Origin: Hemibagrus wyckioides
Taxonomy: Eukaryota; Chordata; Actinopteri; Siluriformes; Bagridae
Reading direction: 5' to 3'
Length of the DNA: 64,000 bases
Assembly: GCF_019097595.1 (NCBI RefSeq)
Contig: NC_080715.1
Location: 1,469,073-1,533,072, forward strand
The position numbers were made by a program, and so were the translations under genes. The notes under the pieces were generated by a model. The model was not told the DNA's origin. It worked only from the letters and a program-made list of their open reading frames with translations, and made no database searches. Of this stretch, positions 34,200 through 49,620 are shown piece after piece; the stretch's first letter is position 1; the number at the start of each line of letters is the position of its first letter.

Positions 34200-34982
34200 T
34201 AATGTGTGTGTGTGTGTGTGTGTGTACATGCTTAGTCCTCCCTTCCTTCATCTATCAGCTTCACTTACCAACTCTCAGATCCAATTACTGAAAGGAAGTG
34301 AGGGCCACCCTCATACTGACAGACACACACACACACACACACACACACACAGCAGTCCAGTTCTGCTGCATTGTTCTGGGGATATATAGGATAGATTTTA
34401 ATTACTGTATCTAAATTACCTAAATTATTATCACCATGGTTCACACACACACACACCTCTATACTATCCTATAGTATTGCATAATAATGTTGTATAAATA
34501 AAACAATGTTCTGATTCAGTAAGAAATATTACATCTCTCTCTTTTGTAAGCGTTGTGTGTGTAAGGGGACGAGGAGAGACGTGTGAAGCCCCTGCAGCCA
34601 TGTAGGAAGTGGACAAGCCTGCTCGTGTCCTGTGTGATCAGAGAAGCTCTGATTGAAGCACCTGGAGGCTCAGGGGGTAGGACCCAAGGAAGTGATGTGA
34701 AAACAGGAAGTACATCTGCAATTCTGCGAATTTCAGATCGCTGCAATTTAGGACAGGCCCACAGTGGACTGGTGATGGTGTTGTTCAGTGAATAGGAGAG
34801 AAGGAGGGTTATGGGTTCCAGCTTTGGTGTGTGTGTGTGTGTTGTAAAGGAATGCCATCTCTCAGCTGCATCAAAGCAGCAACACCAGTTAAGAAATTCA
34901 TCAAGAGCAGTTTGATGGTGAGGGAACTGGGGTCAGTAACATACACACACTCAACTCAGCCCGGAGTCATCCCTTACTCACA

Positions 34983-35025
<43 letters not shown>

Positions 35026-35574
35026 CCTGAAGGTTGGTTTTCCAGGTCAAATTCTGTTTGACCAGAAGATAATAATATCATTAATATTATCATTATTATT
35101 AGTAGTAGTAATAGTGGAAAAAGATGCAATGTTCACCCTAAAGATTGTGTGTGTGTGTGTGTGTGTGTATGGCCTGTGGTCTGAGTGTGTTCCCAGCGTG
35201 GTGTGTTTGATCTCAGTGTGGTGCTGCTTTATAGAAAACTCGGCTGCTCTCTACTGCAATTAACCGTCCAGATGTTCTTCTGCTCTTGCTCTGCACCAAT
35301 CAACATGCTATACACTCCTCAAAACACACACACACACACACACACACACATACTCTGCAGACTATACCCTACAGATTTATGAGCTCCTGTATGTTTTAGT
35401 CTCTGAGTGTTTGATGTACACATGCTGTTTTATTAGAATGAATACTTCCTGTAGTGCACACACACACACACACACACAAAACATGTTCTGAGTTTGAAAG
35501 TGTTCCAATGTGATCGGAGAGTAGGAAGGTGAAACCTGTTCTACTTCCCAATGTGTTTGAAGTAAAATCTTTTA

Positions 35575-35610
<36 letters not shown>
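34200..35610. repeat. Cluster of nine (CA)n/(GT)n microsatellites in the wnt10a intron
   Basis: GT tracts lie at about 34204-34226, 34828-34842, 35147-35169 and 35577-35609. CA tracts lie at about 34320-34352, 34441-34457, 34978-35025, 35325-35350 and 35457-35478. They are separated by apparently unique DNA. Open frames over them are artefacts. Confidence 0.9.
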
Positions 35611-35611
<1 letters not shown>

Positions 35612-36167
35612 GGCCAGCGGCCGTAATAAGGCGTGTTTGGTGTGAAGAGCAGAGGGTGGGCATGAGGAGGCATGTTAACCCCAACGACCACACTGCATTC
35701 TGCTTCCTGACAGAGGGGCGGGGCTTATTCTCTTCCTCCACACAGCTGCCATCTTTTACCCACAATCCTTTTCAGTCAGGCCACGTGATTTACTGCATGA
35801 ATTTGTTTATAGACTGATAATAACTTTTGTTTTTGCCCAGAGTCAGGACACTAATGACATAAAACTGCCATCGACATAAATGTAATCAATTAATTTTACA
35901 AATGAAATAAATTCCTTGAAAAAATTTGCATTCATAGTAGAATTTATAATTATATTCTATAATTCTACTTATATATTTTGTATGTAACATTTTTATTCTT
36001 TAAAGATATTTTGTAATGCTATAAAGGTAAAAATAATTTGTTAAAGATTATAATTATATATTATTTTTTATATTATTAATTATATATTTTCTTTTTATTT
36101 GAATTGTAGTGCATTCTAAATTAGAATCAGAAATTATTATAAAATTATAATGATAAGTGGTGATAAG
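35611..36167. other. Intronic stretch, AT-rich
   Basis: No gene or mobile element was recognised. 35880-36150 is strongly AT-rich and leads into minisatellite B. Confidence 0.45.
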
Positions 36168-37692
36168 AAGTGAGTTTATGGAGTGAGGTGGAGGTGGGTT
36201 GATGGAGTGAGGTGGAGGTGAGTTTATGGAGTGAGGTGGAGGTGGAGTGAGGTGGAGGTGAGTTGATGGAGTGAGGTGGAGGTGAGTTTATGGAGTGAGG
36301 TGGAGGTGGGTTGGTGGAGTGAGGTGGAGGTGAGTTGATGGAGTGAGGTGGAGGTGAGTTGATGGAGTGAGGTGGAGGTGGAGTGAGGTGGAGGTGAGTT
36401 GATGGAGTGAGGTGGAGGTGGGTTGGTGGAGTGAGGTGGAGGTGAGTTGATGGAGTGAGGTGGAGGTGAGTTTATGGAGTGAGGTGGAGGTGGGTTGGTG
36501 GAGTGAGGTGGAGGTGAGTTGATGGAGTGAGGTGGAGGTGAGTTGATGGAGTGAAGTGGAGGTGAGTTGATGGAGTGAGGTGGAGGTGGGTTGGTGGAGT
36601 GAGGTGGAGGTGAGTTTATGGAGTGAGGTGGAGGTGGAGTGAGGTGGAGGTGAGTTGATGGAGTGAGGTGGAGGTGAGTTGATGGAGTGAGGTGGAGGTG
36701 AGTTGATGGAGTGAGGTGGAGGTGAGTTTATGGAGTGAGGTGGAGGTGGGTTGGTGGAGTGAGGTGGAGGTGAGTTGATGGAGTGAGGTGGAGGTGAGTT
36801 GATGGAGTGAAGTGGAGGTGAGTTGATGGAGTGAGGTGGAGGTGGGTTGGTGGAGTGAGGTGGAGGTGGGTTGGTGGAGTGAGGTGGAAGTGAGTTGATG
36901 GAGTGAGGTGGAGGTGAGTTGATGGAGTGAGGTGGAGGTGAGTTGATGGAGTGAGGTGGAGGTGGGTTGGTGGAGTGAGGTGGAGGTGAATTGGTGGAGT
37001 GAGGTGGAGGTGAGTTGATGGAGTGAGGTGGAGGTGAGTTGATGGAGTGAGGTGGAGGTGGGTTGGTGGAGTGAGGTGGAGGTGAGTTTATGGAGTGAGG
37101 TGGAGTGAGGTGGAGGTGAGTTGATGGAGTGAGGTGGAGGTGAGTTTATGGAGTGAGGTGGAGGTGGGTTGGTGGAGTGAGGTGGAGGTGAGTTGATGGA
37201 GTGAGGTGGAGGTGAGTTTATGGAGTGAGGTGGAGGTGGGTTGATGGAGTGAGGTGGAGGTGAGTTTATGGAGTGAGGTGGAGGTGAGTTGATGGAGTGA
37301 GGTGGAGGTGAGTTGATGGAGTGAGGTGGAGGTGAGTTTATGGAGTGAGGTGGAGGTGGGTTGGTGGAGTGAGGTGGAGGTGAGTTGATGGAGTGAGGTG
37401 GAGGTGAGTTTATGGAGTGAGGTGGAGGTGGGTTGATGGAGTGAGGTGGAGGTGAGTTTATGGAGTGAGGTGGAGGTGAGTTGATGGAGTGAGGTGGAGG
37501 TGAGTTGATGGAGTGAGGTGGAGGTGAGTTGATGGAGTGAGGTGGAGGTGGGTTGGTGGAGTGAGGTGGAGGTGAGTTGATGGAGTGAGGTGGAGGTGGG
37601 TTGGTGGAGTGAGGTGGAGGTGAGTTGATGGAGTGAGGTGGAGGTGAGTTGATGGAGTGAGGTGGAGGTGGGTTGGTGGAGTGAGGTGGAGG
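36168..37692. repeat. Minisatellite B, 24-base G-rich unit (~63 copies)
   Basis: Each unit has a constant 16-base core, GGAGTGAGGTGGAGGT, and an eight-base tail with three main variants: GAGTTGAT, GGGTTGGT and GAGTTTAT. Occasional units lack the tail (near 36235, 36370, 36625 and 37105). The plus strand is G-rich with many GG pairs. The period is a multiple of three, so the minus strand gives a Pro/His/Ser frame (PPPHSINS repeats, 424 codons with the flank) that is a repeat artefact. Degenerate units continue to about 37770. Confidence 0.96.
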
Positions 37693-38322
37693 TGAGCTCA
37701 TGGTGCTCAGTGGAGGTGAGTTTGTGGCTGAGATCATGAGATCATGATTGCAGAATGGTGAGGTGAGAGGAGACGTGTGACAGGTTGATGATCCTCCTTT
37801 CAGCAGGTTGGACCTGTGAAGCACTGATCCGTGATGTTGCTCCTGCTCCTCCAGTGCTCTCCTCCTGCCAGCAGAGTCTTTCAGTTGCACATTGTTTTCT
37901 TGTCCACTTTATCTCTCCGTTTCCTCCTCTCACGATCACGCTCAGCCAAATCAGCTGCCATGTTTACCATCATTCCAGCTACACCTCGTTTTAACGAACT
38001 CACAGCTTTCAGCTTCTTTCATCTTCTCTCCAACACAAACAGCAGCCATGTTACTCACACATGGCAATCAGAGCGCTGCGATGAGCCATCAATCAATCGC
38101 TCTGCAATACACATCGCTGAAACATGACCTTAAAGATCCTGAGCTTCTGTGAAACCTAAACCAACAGGAGTGCTGAGGCACGCTAACACAAAATCAGCTC
38201 CAACTACAAATGAGTGCTAGTGCCACATGTTAATGTATGTGATTATTCCATAACAGGGATCAGTACTGAAGAATTTCTGCTGACCATGCAGCTTTGGCTA
38301 AAAGGAGAACCTCATGAAGGAG
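37693..38322. other. Intronic spacer between minisatellite B and satellite C
   Basis: No exon or mobile element was recognised. The first ~80 bases are decayed unit-like sequence from minisatellite B. Confidence 0.5.
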
Positions 38323-41300
38323 AACTGACACACTGTAACTGATACTCTATAACTGAGACACTGTAAATGATACACTGTAACTGACACTGTAACTGATACA
38401 CTGTAACTGACACACTGTAACTGATACTCTGTAACTGATACACTGTAACTGATACACTGTAACTGACACACTGTAACTGATACTCTGTAACTGATACACT
38501 GTAACTGATACACTATAACTGATACACTGTAACTGACACTGTAACTGATACACTGTAACTGATACACTGTAACTGACACACTGTAACTGATACTCTGTAA
38601 CTGATACACTGTAACTGATACACTATAACTGATACACTGTAACTGACACTGTAACTGATACACTGTAACTGACACACTGTAACTGATACACTGTAACTGA
38701 CACACTGTAACTGATACTCTGTAACTGATACACTGTAACTGATACACTGTAACTGACACACTGTAACTGATACTCTATAACTGAGACACTGTAAATGATA
38801 CACTGTAACTGACACTGTAACTGATACACTGTAACTGACACACTGTAACTGATACTCTATAACTGAGACACTGTAACTGATACTCTCTAACTGACACTCT
38901 GTAAATGATACACTGTAACTGACACTGTAACAGATACACTGTAACTGACACACTGTAACTGACACTGTAACTGATACACTGTAACTGACACACTGTAACT
39001 GATACTCTATAACTGAGACACTGTAAATGATACTCTGTAACTGACATTCTGTAAATGATACACTGTAACTGACACTGTAACTGATATTCTATAACTGAGA
39101 CACTGTCACTGATACTCTGTAACTGACACTCTGTAAATGATACACTGTAACTGACACTGTAACTGATACACTGTAACTGACACACTGTAACTGATACTCT
39201 GTAACTGATACACTGTAACTGATACACTGTAACTGAGACACTGTAAATGATACACTGTAACTGACACTGTAACTGATACACTGTAACTGACACACTGTAA
39301 CTGATACTCTATAACTGAGACACTGTCACTGATACTCTGTAACTGACACTCTGTAAATGATACACTGTAACTGACACTGTAACTGATACACTGTAACTGA
39401 CACACTGTAACTGATACTCTGTAACTGATACACTGTAACTGATACACTGTAACTGACAGACTGGAACTGATACTCTGTAACTGACACTGTAACTGACACT
39501 CTGTAAATGATACACTGTAACTGACACTGTAACTGATACACTGTAACTGACACACTGTAACTGATACTCTATAACTGAGACACTGTAACTGACACTCTGT
39601 AACTGACACACTGGAACTGATACTCTGTAACTGAGACACTGTAAATGATACTCTGTAACTGATACACTGTAACTGACACACTGTAACTGATACTCTATAA
39701 CTGAGACACTGTAAATGATAAACTGTAACTGACACTGTAACTGATACACTGTAACTGACACACTGTAACTGATACTCTATAACTGAGACACTGTAACTGA
39801 TACTCTGTAACTGATACACTGTAACTGACACTGTAACTGATACACTGTAACTGACACACTGTAACTGATACTCTGTAACTGATACACTGTAACTGATACA
39901 CTGTAACTGACACTGTAACTGATAAACTGTAACTGACACACTGTAACTGATACTCTATAACTGAGACACTGTAACTGATACTCTGTAACTGACACTCTGT
40001 AAATGATACACTATAACTGACACTGTAACTGATACACTGTAACTGACACACTGTAACTGATACACTGTAACTGACACTGTAACTGACACACTGGAACTGA
40101 TACTCTGTAACTGAGACACTGTAAATGATACTCTGTAACTGATAAACTGTAACTGATACAAAGTAACTGACACTGTAACTGATACACTGTAACTGATACA
40201 CTGTAACTGACACACTGTAACTGATACACTGTAACTGATACACTGTAACTGACACTGTAACTGATACACTGTAACTGACACACTGTAACTGACACTCTGT
40301 AACTGACACACTGGAACTGACACACTGTAACTGACACACTGTAACTGACACTGTAACTGACACACTGTAACTGACACACTGTAACTGACAATGTAACTGA
40401 TACACTGTAACTGATACACTGTAACTGACACACTGTAACTGACACACTCTGTAACTGATAAACTGTAACTGACACACTGTAACTGACACACTGTAACTGA
40501 TACACTGTAACTGACACTGTAACTGATACACTGTAACTGACACACTGTAACTGACAATGTAACTGATACACTGTAACTGATACACTGTAACTGACACACT
40601 GTAACTGACACACTCTGTAACTGAGACACTGTCACTGATACTCTGTAACTGACACTCTGTAAATGATACACTGTAACTGACACTGTAACTGATACACTGT
40701 AACTGACACACTGTAACTGATACTCTGTAACTGATACACTGTAACTGATACACTGTAACTGACAGACTGGAACTGATACTCTGTAACTGACACTGTAACT
40801 GACACTCTGTAAATGATACACTGTAACTGACACTGTAACTGATACACTGTAACTGACACACTGTAACTGATACTCTATAACTGAGACACTGTAACTGACA
40901 CTCTGTAACTGACACACTGGAACTGATACTCTGTAACTGAGACACTGTAAATGATACTCTGTAACTGATACACTGTAACTGACACACTGTAACTGATACT
41001 CTATAACTGAGACACTGTAAATGATACACTGTAACTGACACTGTAACTGACACACTGTAACTGATACTTTATAACTGAGACACTGTAACTGATACTCTGT
41101 AACTGACACTCTGTAAATGATACACTGTAACTGACACTGTAACTGATACACTGTAACTGACACACTGTAACTGATACTCTGTAACTGATACACTGTAACT
41201 GATACACTGTAACTGAGACACTGTAAATGATACACTGTAACTGACACTGTAACTGATACACTGTAACTGACACACTGTAACTGATACTCTATAACTGAGA

Positions 41301-44300
41301 CACTGTAACTGATACTCTGTAACTGACACTCTGTAAATGATACACTATAACTGACACTGTAACTGATACACTGTAACTGACACACTGTAACTGATACACT
41401 GTAACTGACACTGTAACTGACACACTGGAACTGATACTCTGTAACTGAGACACTGTAAATGATACTCTGTAACTGATAAACTGTAACTGATACAAAGTAA
41501 CTGACACTGTAACTGATACACTGTAACTGATACACTGTAACTGATACACTGTAACTGACACACTGTAACTGACACTGTAACTGAGACACTGTAACTGACA
41601 CTCTGTAACTGACACACTGGAACTGATACTCTGTAACTGATACACTGTAACTGAGACACTGTAACTGACACTCTGTAACTGACACACTGGAACTGATACT
41701 CTGTAACTGAGACGCTGTAAATGATACTCTGTAACTGATAAACTGTAACTGATACAAAGTAACTGACACTGTAACTGATACACTGTAACTGACACACTGT
41801 AACTGACACACTGTAACTGACACACTGTAACTGATACACTGTAACTGATACACTGTAACTGACACTGTAACTGATACACTGTAACTGACACACTGTAACT
41901 GACACTCTGTAACTGACACACTGGAACTGACACACTGTAACTGACACACTGTAACTGACACTGTAACTGACACACTGTAACTGACACACTGTAACTGACA
42001 ATGTAACTGATACACTGTAACTGACACACTGTAACTGACACACTCTGTAACTGATACACTGTAACTGACACACTGTAACTGACACACTGTAACTGACACT
42101 GTAAATGATACACTGTAACTGACACTGTAACTGATACACTGTAACTGACACACTGTAACTGACACTGTAACTGATACACTGTAACTGACACGCTGTAACT
42201 GACACTGTAACTGATACACTGTAACTGACACACTGTAACTGATACTCTGAAACTGACACACTGTAACTGATACACTGTAACTGACACACTGTAAATGACA
42301 CTGTAACTGATACACTGTAACTGATACTCTGTAACTGATACACTGTAACTGATACACTGTAACTGATACACTGTAACTGATGCACTGTAACTGATACACT
42401 GTAAATGACACTGTAACTGATACACTGTAACTGATACTCTGTAACTGATACACTGTAACTGATACTCTGTAACTGAGACACTGTAACTGATACTCTGTAA
42501 CGGATACTCTGTAACTGATACATTGTAACTGATACTCTGTAACTGACACTGTAACTGATACATTGTAACTGATACTCTGTAACTGACACACTGTAAATGA
42601 CACTGTAACTGATACAATGTAACTGATACTCTGTAACTGACACATTGTAACTGACACTGTAACTGACACTCTGTAACTGACACACTGTAACTGACACTCT
42701 GTAACTGACACACTGTAACTGAAACACTGTAACTGACACTCTGTAACTGACACACTGTAACTGACACACTGTAACTGACACTCTGTAACTGAAACACTGT
42801 AACTGACACTCTGTAAATGACACACTGTAACTGACACACTGTAACTGATACACTGTAACTGATACTCTGTAACTGATACACTGTAACTGACACACTGTAA
42901 CTGATACATTGTAACTGACACTCTGTAACTGACACACTGTAACTGACACACTGTAACTGATACACTGTAACTGACAAACTGTAACTGACACACTCTGTAA
43001 CTGAGACAATGTAACTGATACACTGTAACTGACACACTGTAACTGACACAATGTAACTGATACACTGTAACTGATAAACTGTAACTGACACACTGTAACT
43101 GATACTCTGTAACTGATACACTGTAACTGACACACTGTAACTGATACACTGTAACTGACACTCTGTAACTGACACACTGTAACTGACACACTGTAACTGA
43201 TACACTGTAACTGACACTCTGTAACTGAAACACTGTAACTGATACACTGTAAGTGATACACTGTAACTGACACTCTGTAACTGATACACTGTAACTGACA
43301 CTCTGTAACTGATACACTGTAACTGACACTCTAACTGATACACTGTAACTGATACACTGTAATTGACACTCTGTAACTGACACACTGTAACTGATACACT
43401 GTAACTGACACTGGAACTGATACACTGTAACTGACACTCTGTAACTGAAACACTGTAACTGATACACTATAAGTGATACACTGTAACTGACACTCTGTAA
43501 CTGATACACTGTAAATGACACACTGTAACTGATACACTGTAACTGAAACACTGTAACTGATACACTGTAACTGACACTCTGTAACTGAAACACTGTAACT
43601 GACACTCTGTAACTGATACACTGTAACTGACAGACTGTAACTGACACTCTGTAACTGACACTCTGTAACTGAAACACTGTAACTGACACTCTGTAACTGA
43701 TACACTGTAACTGACAGACTGTAACTGACACTCTGTAACTGATACACTGTAACTGACACACTGTAACTGATACTCTGTAACTGACACACTGTAACTGATA
43801 CGCTGTAACTGACACTCTGTAACGGACACACTGTAACTGATTCTCTGTAACTGAGACACTGTAAATGATACACTGTAACTGACACTCTGTAAATGATACA
43901 CTGTAACTGACACACTGTAACTGATACACTGTAACTGACACTCTGTAACTGACACACTGTAACTGACACTGTAACTGATACTCTGTAACTGATACTCTGT
44001 AACTGACACACTGTAACTGATACTCTGTAAGTTATACACTGTAACTGACACTCTGTAACTGACACACTGTAACTGACACTCTGTAACTGATACTCTGTAA
44101 CTGACACTCTGTAACTGACACACTGTAACTGATACTCTGTAACTGACACACTGTAACTGATACTCTGTAACTGACACTCTGTAACTGAAACTCTGTAACT
44201 GACACACTGTAACTGACACTCTGTAACTGATACTCTGTAACTGAGACTCTGTAACTGATACACTGTAACTGACACACTGTAACTGAGACTCTGTAACTGA

Positions 44301-45419
44301 TACTCTGTAACTGACACTCTGTAACTGACACACTGTAACTGATACACTGTAACTGAGACTCTGTAACTGATACACTGTAACTGACACTCTGTAACTGACA
44401 CTCTATAACTGACACTCTGTAACTGAGACACTGTAAATGATACACTGTAACTGACACTCTGTAACTGATACACTGTAACTGATACCCTGTAACTGACACA
44501 CTGTAACTGATACTCTGTAACTGATACACTGTAACTGACACTCTGTAACTGAGACACTGTAACTGATACACTGTAACTGATACTCTGTAACTGAGACACT
44601 GTAAATGATACACTATAACTGACACTCTGTAACTGATACACTGTAACTGACACACTGTAACTGATACACTGTAACTGACACTCTGTAACTGAGACACTGT
44701 AACTGAGACACTGTAAATGATACACTGTAACTGATACACTGTAAATGATACACTGTAACTGATACACTGTAACTGACACTCTGTAACTGAGACACTGTAA
44801 ATGATACACTGTAACTGACACTCTGTAACTGATACACTGTAACTGACACTCTGTAACTGACACACTGTAACTGACACACTGTAACTGATACTCTGTAACT
44901 GACACTCTGTAACTGATACTCTGTAACTGATACCCTGTAACTGACACACTGTAACTGACACTCTGTAACTGATACACTGTAACTGACACTCTGTAACTGA
45001 GACACTGTAACTGATACACTGTAACTGATACTCTGTAACTGAGACACTGTAAATGATACACTGTAACTGACACTCTGTAACTGATACACTGTAACTGACA
45101 CACTGTAACTGATACACTGTAACTGACACTCCGTAACTGAGACACTGTAACTGATACACTGTAACTGATACTCTGTAACTGAGACACTGTAACTGACACA
45201 CTGTAACTGACACTCTGTAACTGATACACTGTAACTGACACTCTGTAACTGAGACACTGTAACTGATACACTGTAACTGATACTCTGTAACTGAGACACT
45301 GTAAATGATACACTGTAACTGACACTCTGTAACTGATACACTGTAACTGACACACTGTAACTGATACACTGTAACTGACACTCTGTAACTGACACACTGT
45401 AACTGATACACTGTAACTG

Positions 45420-46760
45420 ATACCCTGTAACTGATACTCTGTATCTGAGACACTGTAACTGAGACACTGTAACTGAGACACTGTAACTGATACTCTGTAA
45501 ATGATACACTGTAACTGACACTCTGTAACTGATACACTGTAACTGATACACTGTAACTGATACACTGTAACTGACACTCTGTAACTGATACTCTGTAACT
45601 GAGACACTGTAACTGAGACACTGTAAGTGACACAATGTAACTGACACTCTGTAACTGATACTCTGTAACTGATACTCTGTAACTGATACACTGTAACTGA
45701 GACACTGTGTAACTGATACTCTGTAACTGATACACTGTAACTGACACTCTGTAACTGACACACTGTAACTGATACACTGAAACTGATACTCTGTAACTGA
45801 CACACTGTAACTGACACTCTGTAACTGACACACTGTAACTGATACACTGAAACTGATACTCTGTAACTGACACACTGTAACTGACACACTGAAACTGATA
45901 CTCTGTAACTGACACACTGTAACTGATACTCTGTAACTGACACACTGTAACTGACACACTGTAACTGACACACTGTAACTGATACACTGAAACTGATACT
46001 CTGTAACTGACACACTGTAACTGACACACTGAAACTGATACTCTGTAACTGACACACTGTAACTGATACTCTGTAACTGACACTCTGTAACTGACACACT
46101 GTAACTGATACACTGAAACTGATACTCTGTAACTGACACACTGTAACTGACACACTGAAACTGATACTCTGTAACTGACACACTGTAACTGATACTCTGT
46201 AACTGACACACTGTAACTGACACACTGTAACTGACACTCTGTAACTGACACTGTGTAACTGATACTCTGTAACTGACACACTGTAACTGACACTCTGTAA
46301 CTGACACTCTGTAACTGACACACTGTAACTGACACTCTGTAACTGACACACTGTAACTGACACACACTGTAACTGACACACTGTAACTGATACTCTGTAA
46401 CTGATACACTGTAACTGACACTCTGTAACTGACACACTGAAACTGATACTCTGTAACTGACACACTGTAACTGACACACTGAAACTGATACTCTGTAACT
46501 GACACACTGTAACTGATACTCTGTAACTGACACACTGTAACTGACACACACTGTAACTGACACATTGTAACTGACACTCTGTAACTGACACACTGTAACT
46601 GACACTCTGTAACTGACACACTGTAACTGACACACACTGTAACTGACACACTGTAACTGAAACTCTGTTACTGACACACTGTAACTGATACACTGTAACT
46701 GACACTCTGTAACTGACACTCTGTAACTGATACACTGTAACTGACACACTGTAACTGATA
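45420..46760. repeat. Large internal duplication within satellite C, copy 1
   Basis: Rare variants occur here in the same order as in 48210-49620: GTATCTGAGA (45441), GTAAGTGACACAATG (~45625), GACACTGTGT (45701), a series of CACTGAAACTG units (45770-46160) and AACTCTGTTACTG (46661). The offset between copies changes from about 2,788 to 2,886 to 2,858, i.e. by multiples of 14. Confidence 0.85.
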
Positions 46761-48209
46761 CACGCTCTGTAACTGACACACTGTAACTGAGACTCTGTAA
46801 CTGATAGTCTGTAACTGACACACTGTAACTGACACGGTGTAAGTGATCCTCTGTAACCGACTCTCTGTCTCTGACACACTGTAACTGACACACACTGTAA
46901 CTGACACTTTAACTGACACTCTGTAACTGAGACACTGTAACTGATACACTGTAACTGACACTCTGTAACTGATACACTGTAACTGATACCCTGTAACTGA
47001 CACTCTGTAACTGATACTCTGTAACTGACACACTGTAACTGACACTCTGTAACTGACACACTGTAACTGACACACTCTGTAACTGACACTCTGTAACTGA
47101 CACACTGTAACTGATACACTCTGTAACTGACACTCTGTAACTGACACACTGTAACTGACACACTCTGTAACTGATACACTGTAACTGACACTCTGTAACT
47201 GAGACACTGTAACTGATACACTGTAACTGATACACTGTAACTGATACACTGTAAATGATACACTGTGTAACTGACACTCTGTAACTGATACACTGTAACT
47301 GACACACTGTAACTGACACGCTCTGTAACTGACACACTGTATCTGACACACTGTATCTGACACACTGTGTAACTGACACTCTGTAACTGACACACTGTAA
47401 CTGACACACTCTGTAACTGACACTCTGTAACTGACACACTGTAACTGACACACTCTGTAACTGACACACTGTAACTGACACACTCTGTAACTGACACTCT
47501 GTAACTGACACACTGTAACTGACACTCTGTAACTGACACACTGTAACTGACACACTCTGTAACTGATAGACTTTAACTGACACACTGTAATTGATACACT
47601 GTAACTGATACACTGTAACTGACACTTTGTAACTGATACACTGTAACTGACACACTGTAACTGACACTCTGTAACTGACACACTGTAACTGACACACTGT
47701 AACTGACATGCTCTGTAACTGACACACTGTAACTGATACACTGTAACTGATACTCTGTAACTGAGACACTGTAACTGACACACTCTGTAACTGACACTCT
47801 GTAACTGACACACTGTAACTGACACACTCTGTAACTGATAGACTTTAACTGACACACTGTAATTGATACACTGTAACTGATAGACTTTAACTGACACACT
47901 GTAATTGATACACTGTAACTGATACACTGTAACTGACACTCTGTAACTGATACACTGTAACTGACACACTGTAACTGACACTCTGTAACTGATACACTGT
48001 AACTGACACTGTAATTGACATGCTCTGTAACTGACACACTGTATCTGACACACTGTATCTGACACACTGTGTAACTGACACTCTGTATCTGACACACTGT
48101 AACTGACACACTCTGTAACTGACACACTGTAACTGACACTCTGTAACTGACACACTCTGTAACTTACACTCTGTAACTGATAGACTTTAACTGACACACT
48201 GTAATTGAT

Positions 48210-49620
48210 ACCCTGTAACTGATACTCTGTATCTGAGACACTGTAACTGAGACACTGTAACTGAGACACTGTAACTGATACACTGTAACTGATACTCTGT
48301 AACTGAGACACTGTAAATGATACACTGTAACTGACACTCTGTAACTGATACACTGTAACTGACACACTGTAACTGAGACACTGTAACTGAGACACTGTAA
48401 CTGACACTCTGTAACTGATACACTGTAACTGATACACTGTAACTGATACACTGTAACTGACACTCTGTAACTGATACTCTGTAACTGAGACACTGTAACT
48501 GAGACACTGTAAGTGACACAATGTAACTGACACTCTGTAACTGATACTCTGTAACTGATACTCTGTAACTGATACACTGTAACTGAGACACTGTGTAACT
48601 GATACTCTGTAACTGATACACTGTAACTGACACTCTGTAACTGACACACTGTAACTGATACACTGAAACTGATACTCTGTAACTGACACACTGTAACTGA
48701 CACTCTGTAACTGACACACTGTAACTGATACACTGAAACTGATACTCTGTAACTGACACACTGTAACTGACACACTGAAACTGATACTCTGTAACTGACA
48801 CACTGTAACTGATACTCTGTAACTGACACACTGTAACTGACACACTGTAACTGACACACTGTAACTGATACACTGAAACTGATACTCTGTAACTGACACA
48901 CTGTAACTGACACACTGAAACTGATACTCTGTAACTGACACACTGTAACTGATACTCTGTAACTGACACTCTGTAACTGACACACTGTAACTGATACACT
49001 GAAACTGATACTCTGTAACTGACACACTGTAACTGACACACTGAAACTGATACTCTGTAACTGACACACTGTAACTGATACTCTGTAACTGACACACTGT
49101 AACTGACACACTGTAACTGACACTCTGTAACTGACACTGTGTAACTGATACTCTGTAACTGACACACTGTAACTGACACTCTGTAACTGACACACTGTAA
49201 CTGACACACACTGTAACTGACACACTGTAACTGATACTCTGTAACTGATACACTGTAACTGACACTCTGTAACTGACACACTGAAACTGATACTCTGTAA
49301 CTGACACACTGTAACTGACACACTGAAACTGATACTCTGTAACTGACACACTGTAACTGATACTCTGTAACTGACACACTGTAACTGACACACTGTAACT
49401 GACACACACTGTAACTGACACATTGTAACTGACACTCTGTAACTGACACACTGTAACTGACACTCTGTAACTGACACACTGTAACTGACACACACTGTAA
49501 CTGACACACTGTAACTGAAACTCTGTTACTGACACACTGTAACTGATACACTGTAACTGACACTCTGTAACTGACACTCTGTAACTGATACACTGTAACT
49601 GACACACTGTAACTGACACG
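48210..49620. repeat. Large internal duplication within satellite C, copy 2
   Basis: Carries the same ordered set of rare variants as copy 1: GTATCTGAGA (48229), GTAAGTGACACAATG (~48510), GACACTGTGT (48587), CACTGAAACTG units (48660-49050) and AACTCTGTTACTG (49519). It has about 98 extra bases (seven units) near its left end. Confidence 0.85.

Noticed and set aside
36616..37890. 424-codon Pro/His/Ser frame (PPPHSINS repeats)
   Set aside because: The period is 24 bases, so any frame without a stop in one unit stays open throughout. The first ~60 codons outside the array resemble nothing known.
39955..47539. Open frames of up to 1,402 codons on the minus strand
   Set aside because: They are products of a stop-free 14-base repeat read in rotating frames. 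Three overlapping frames are equally open, composition is purely periodic, and there is no domain, signal peptide or splice support.
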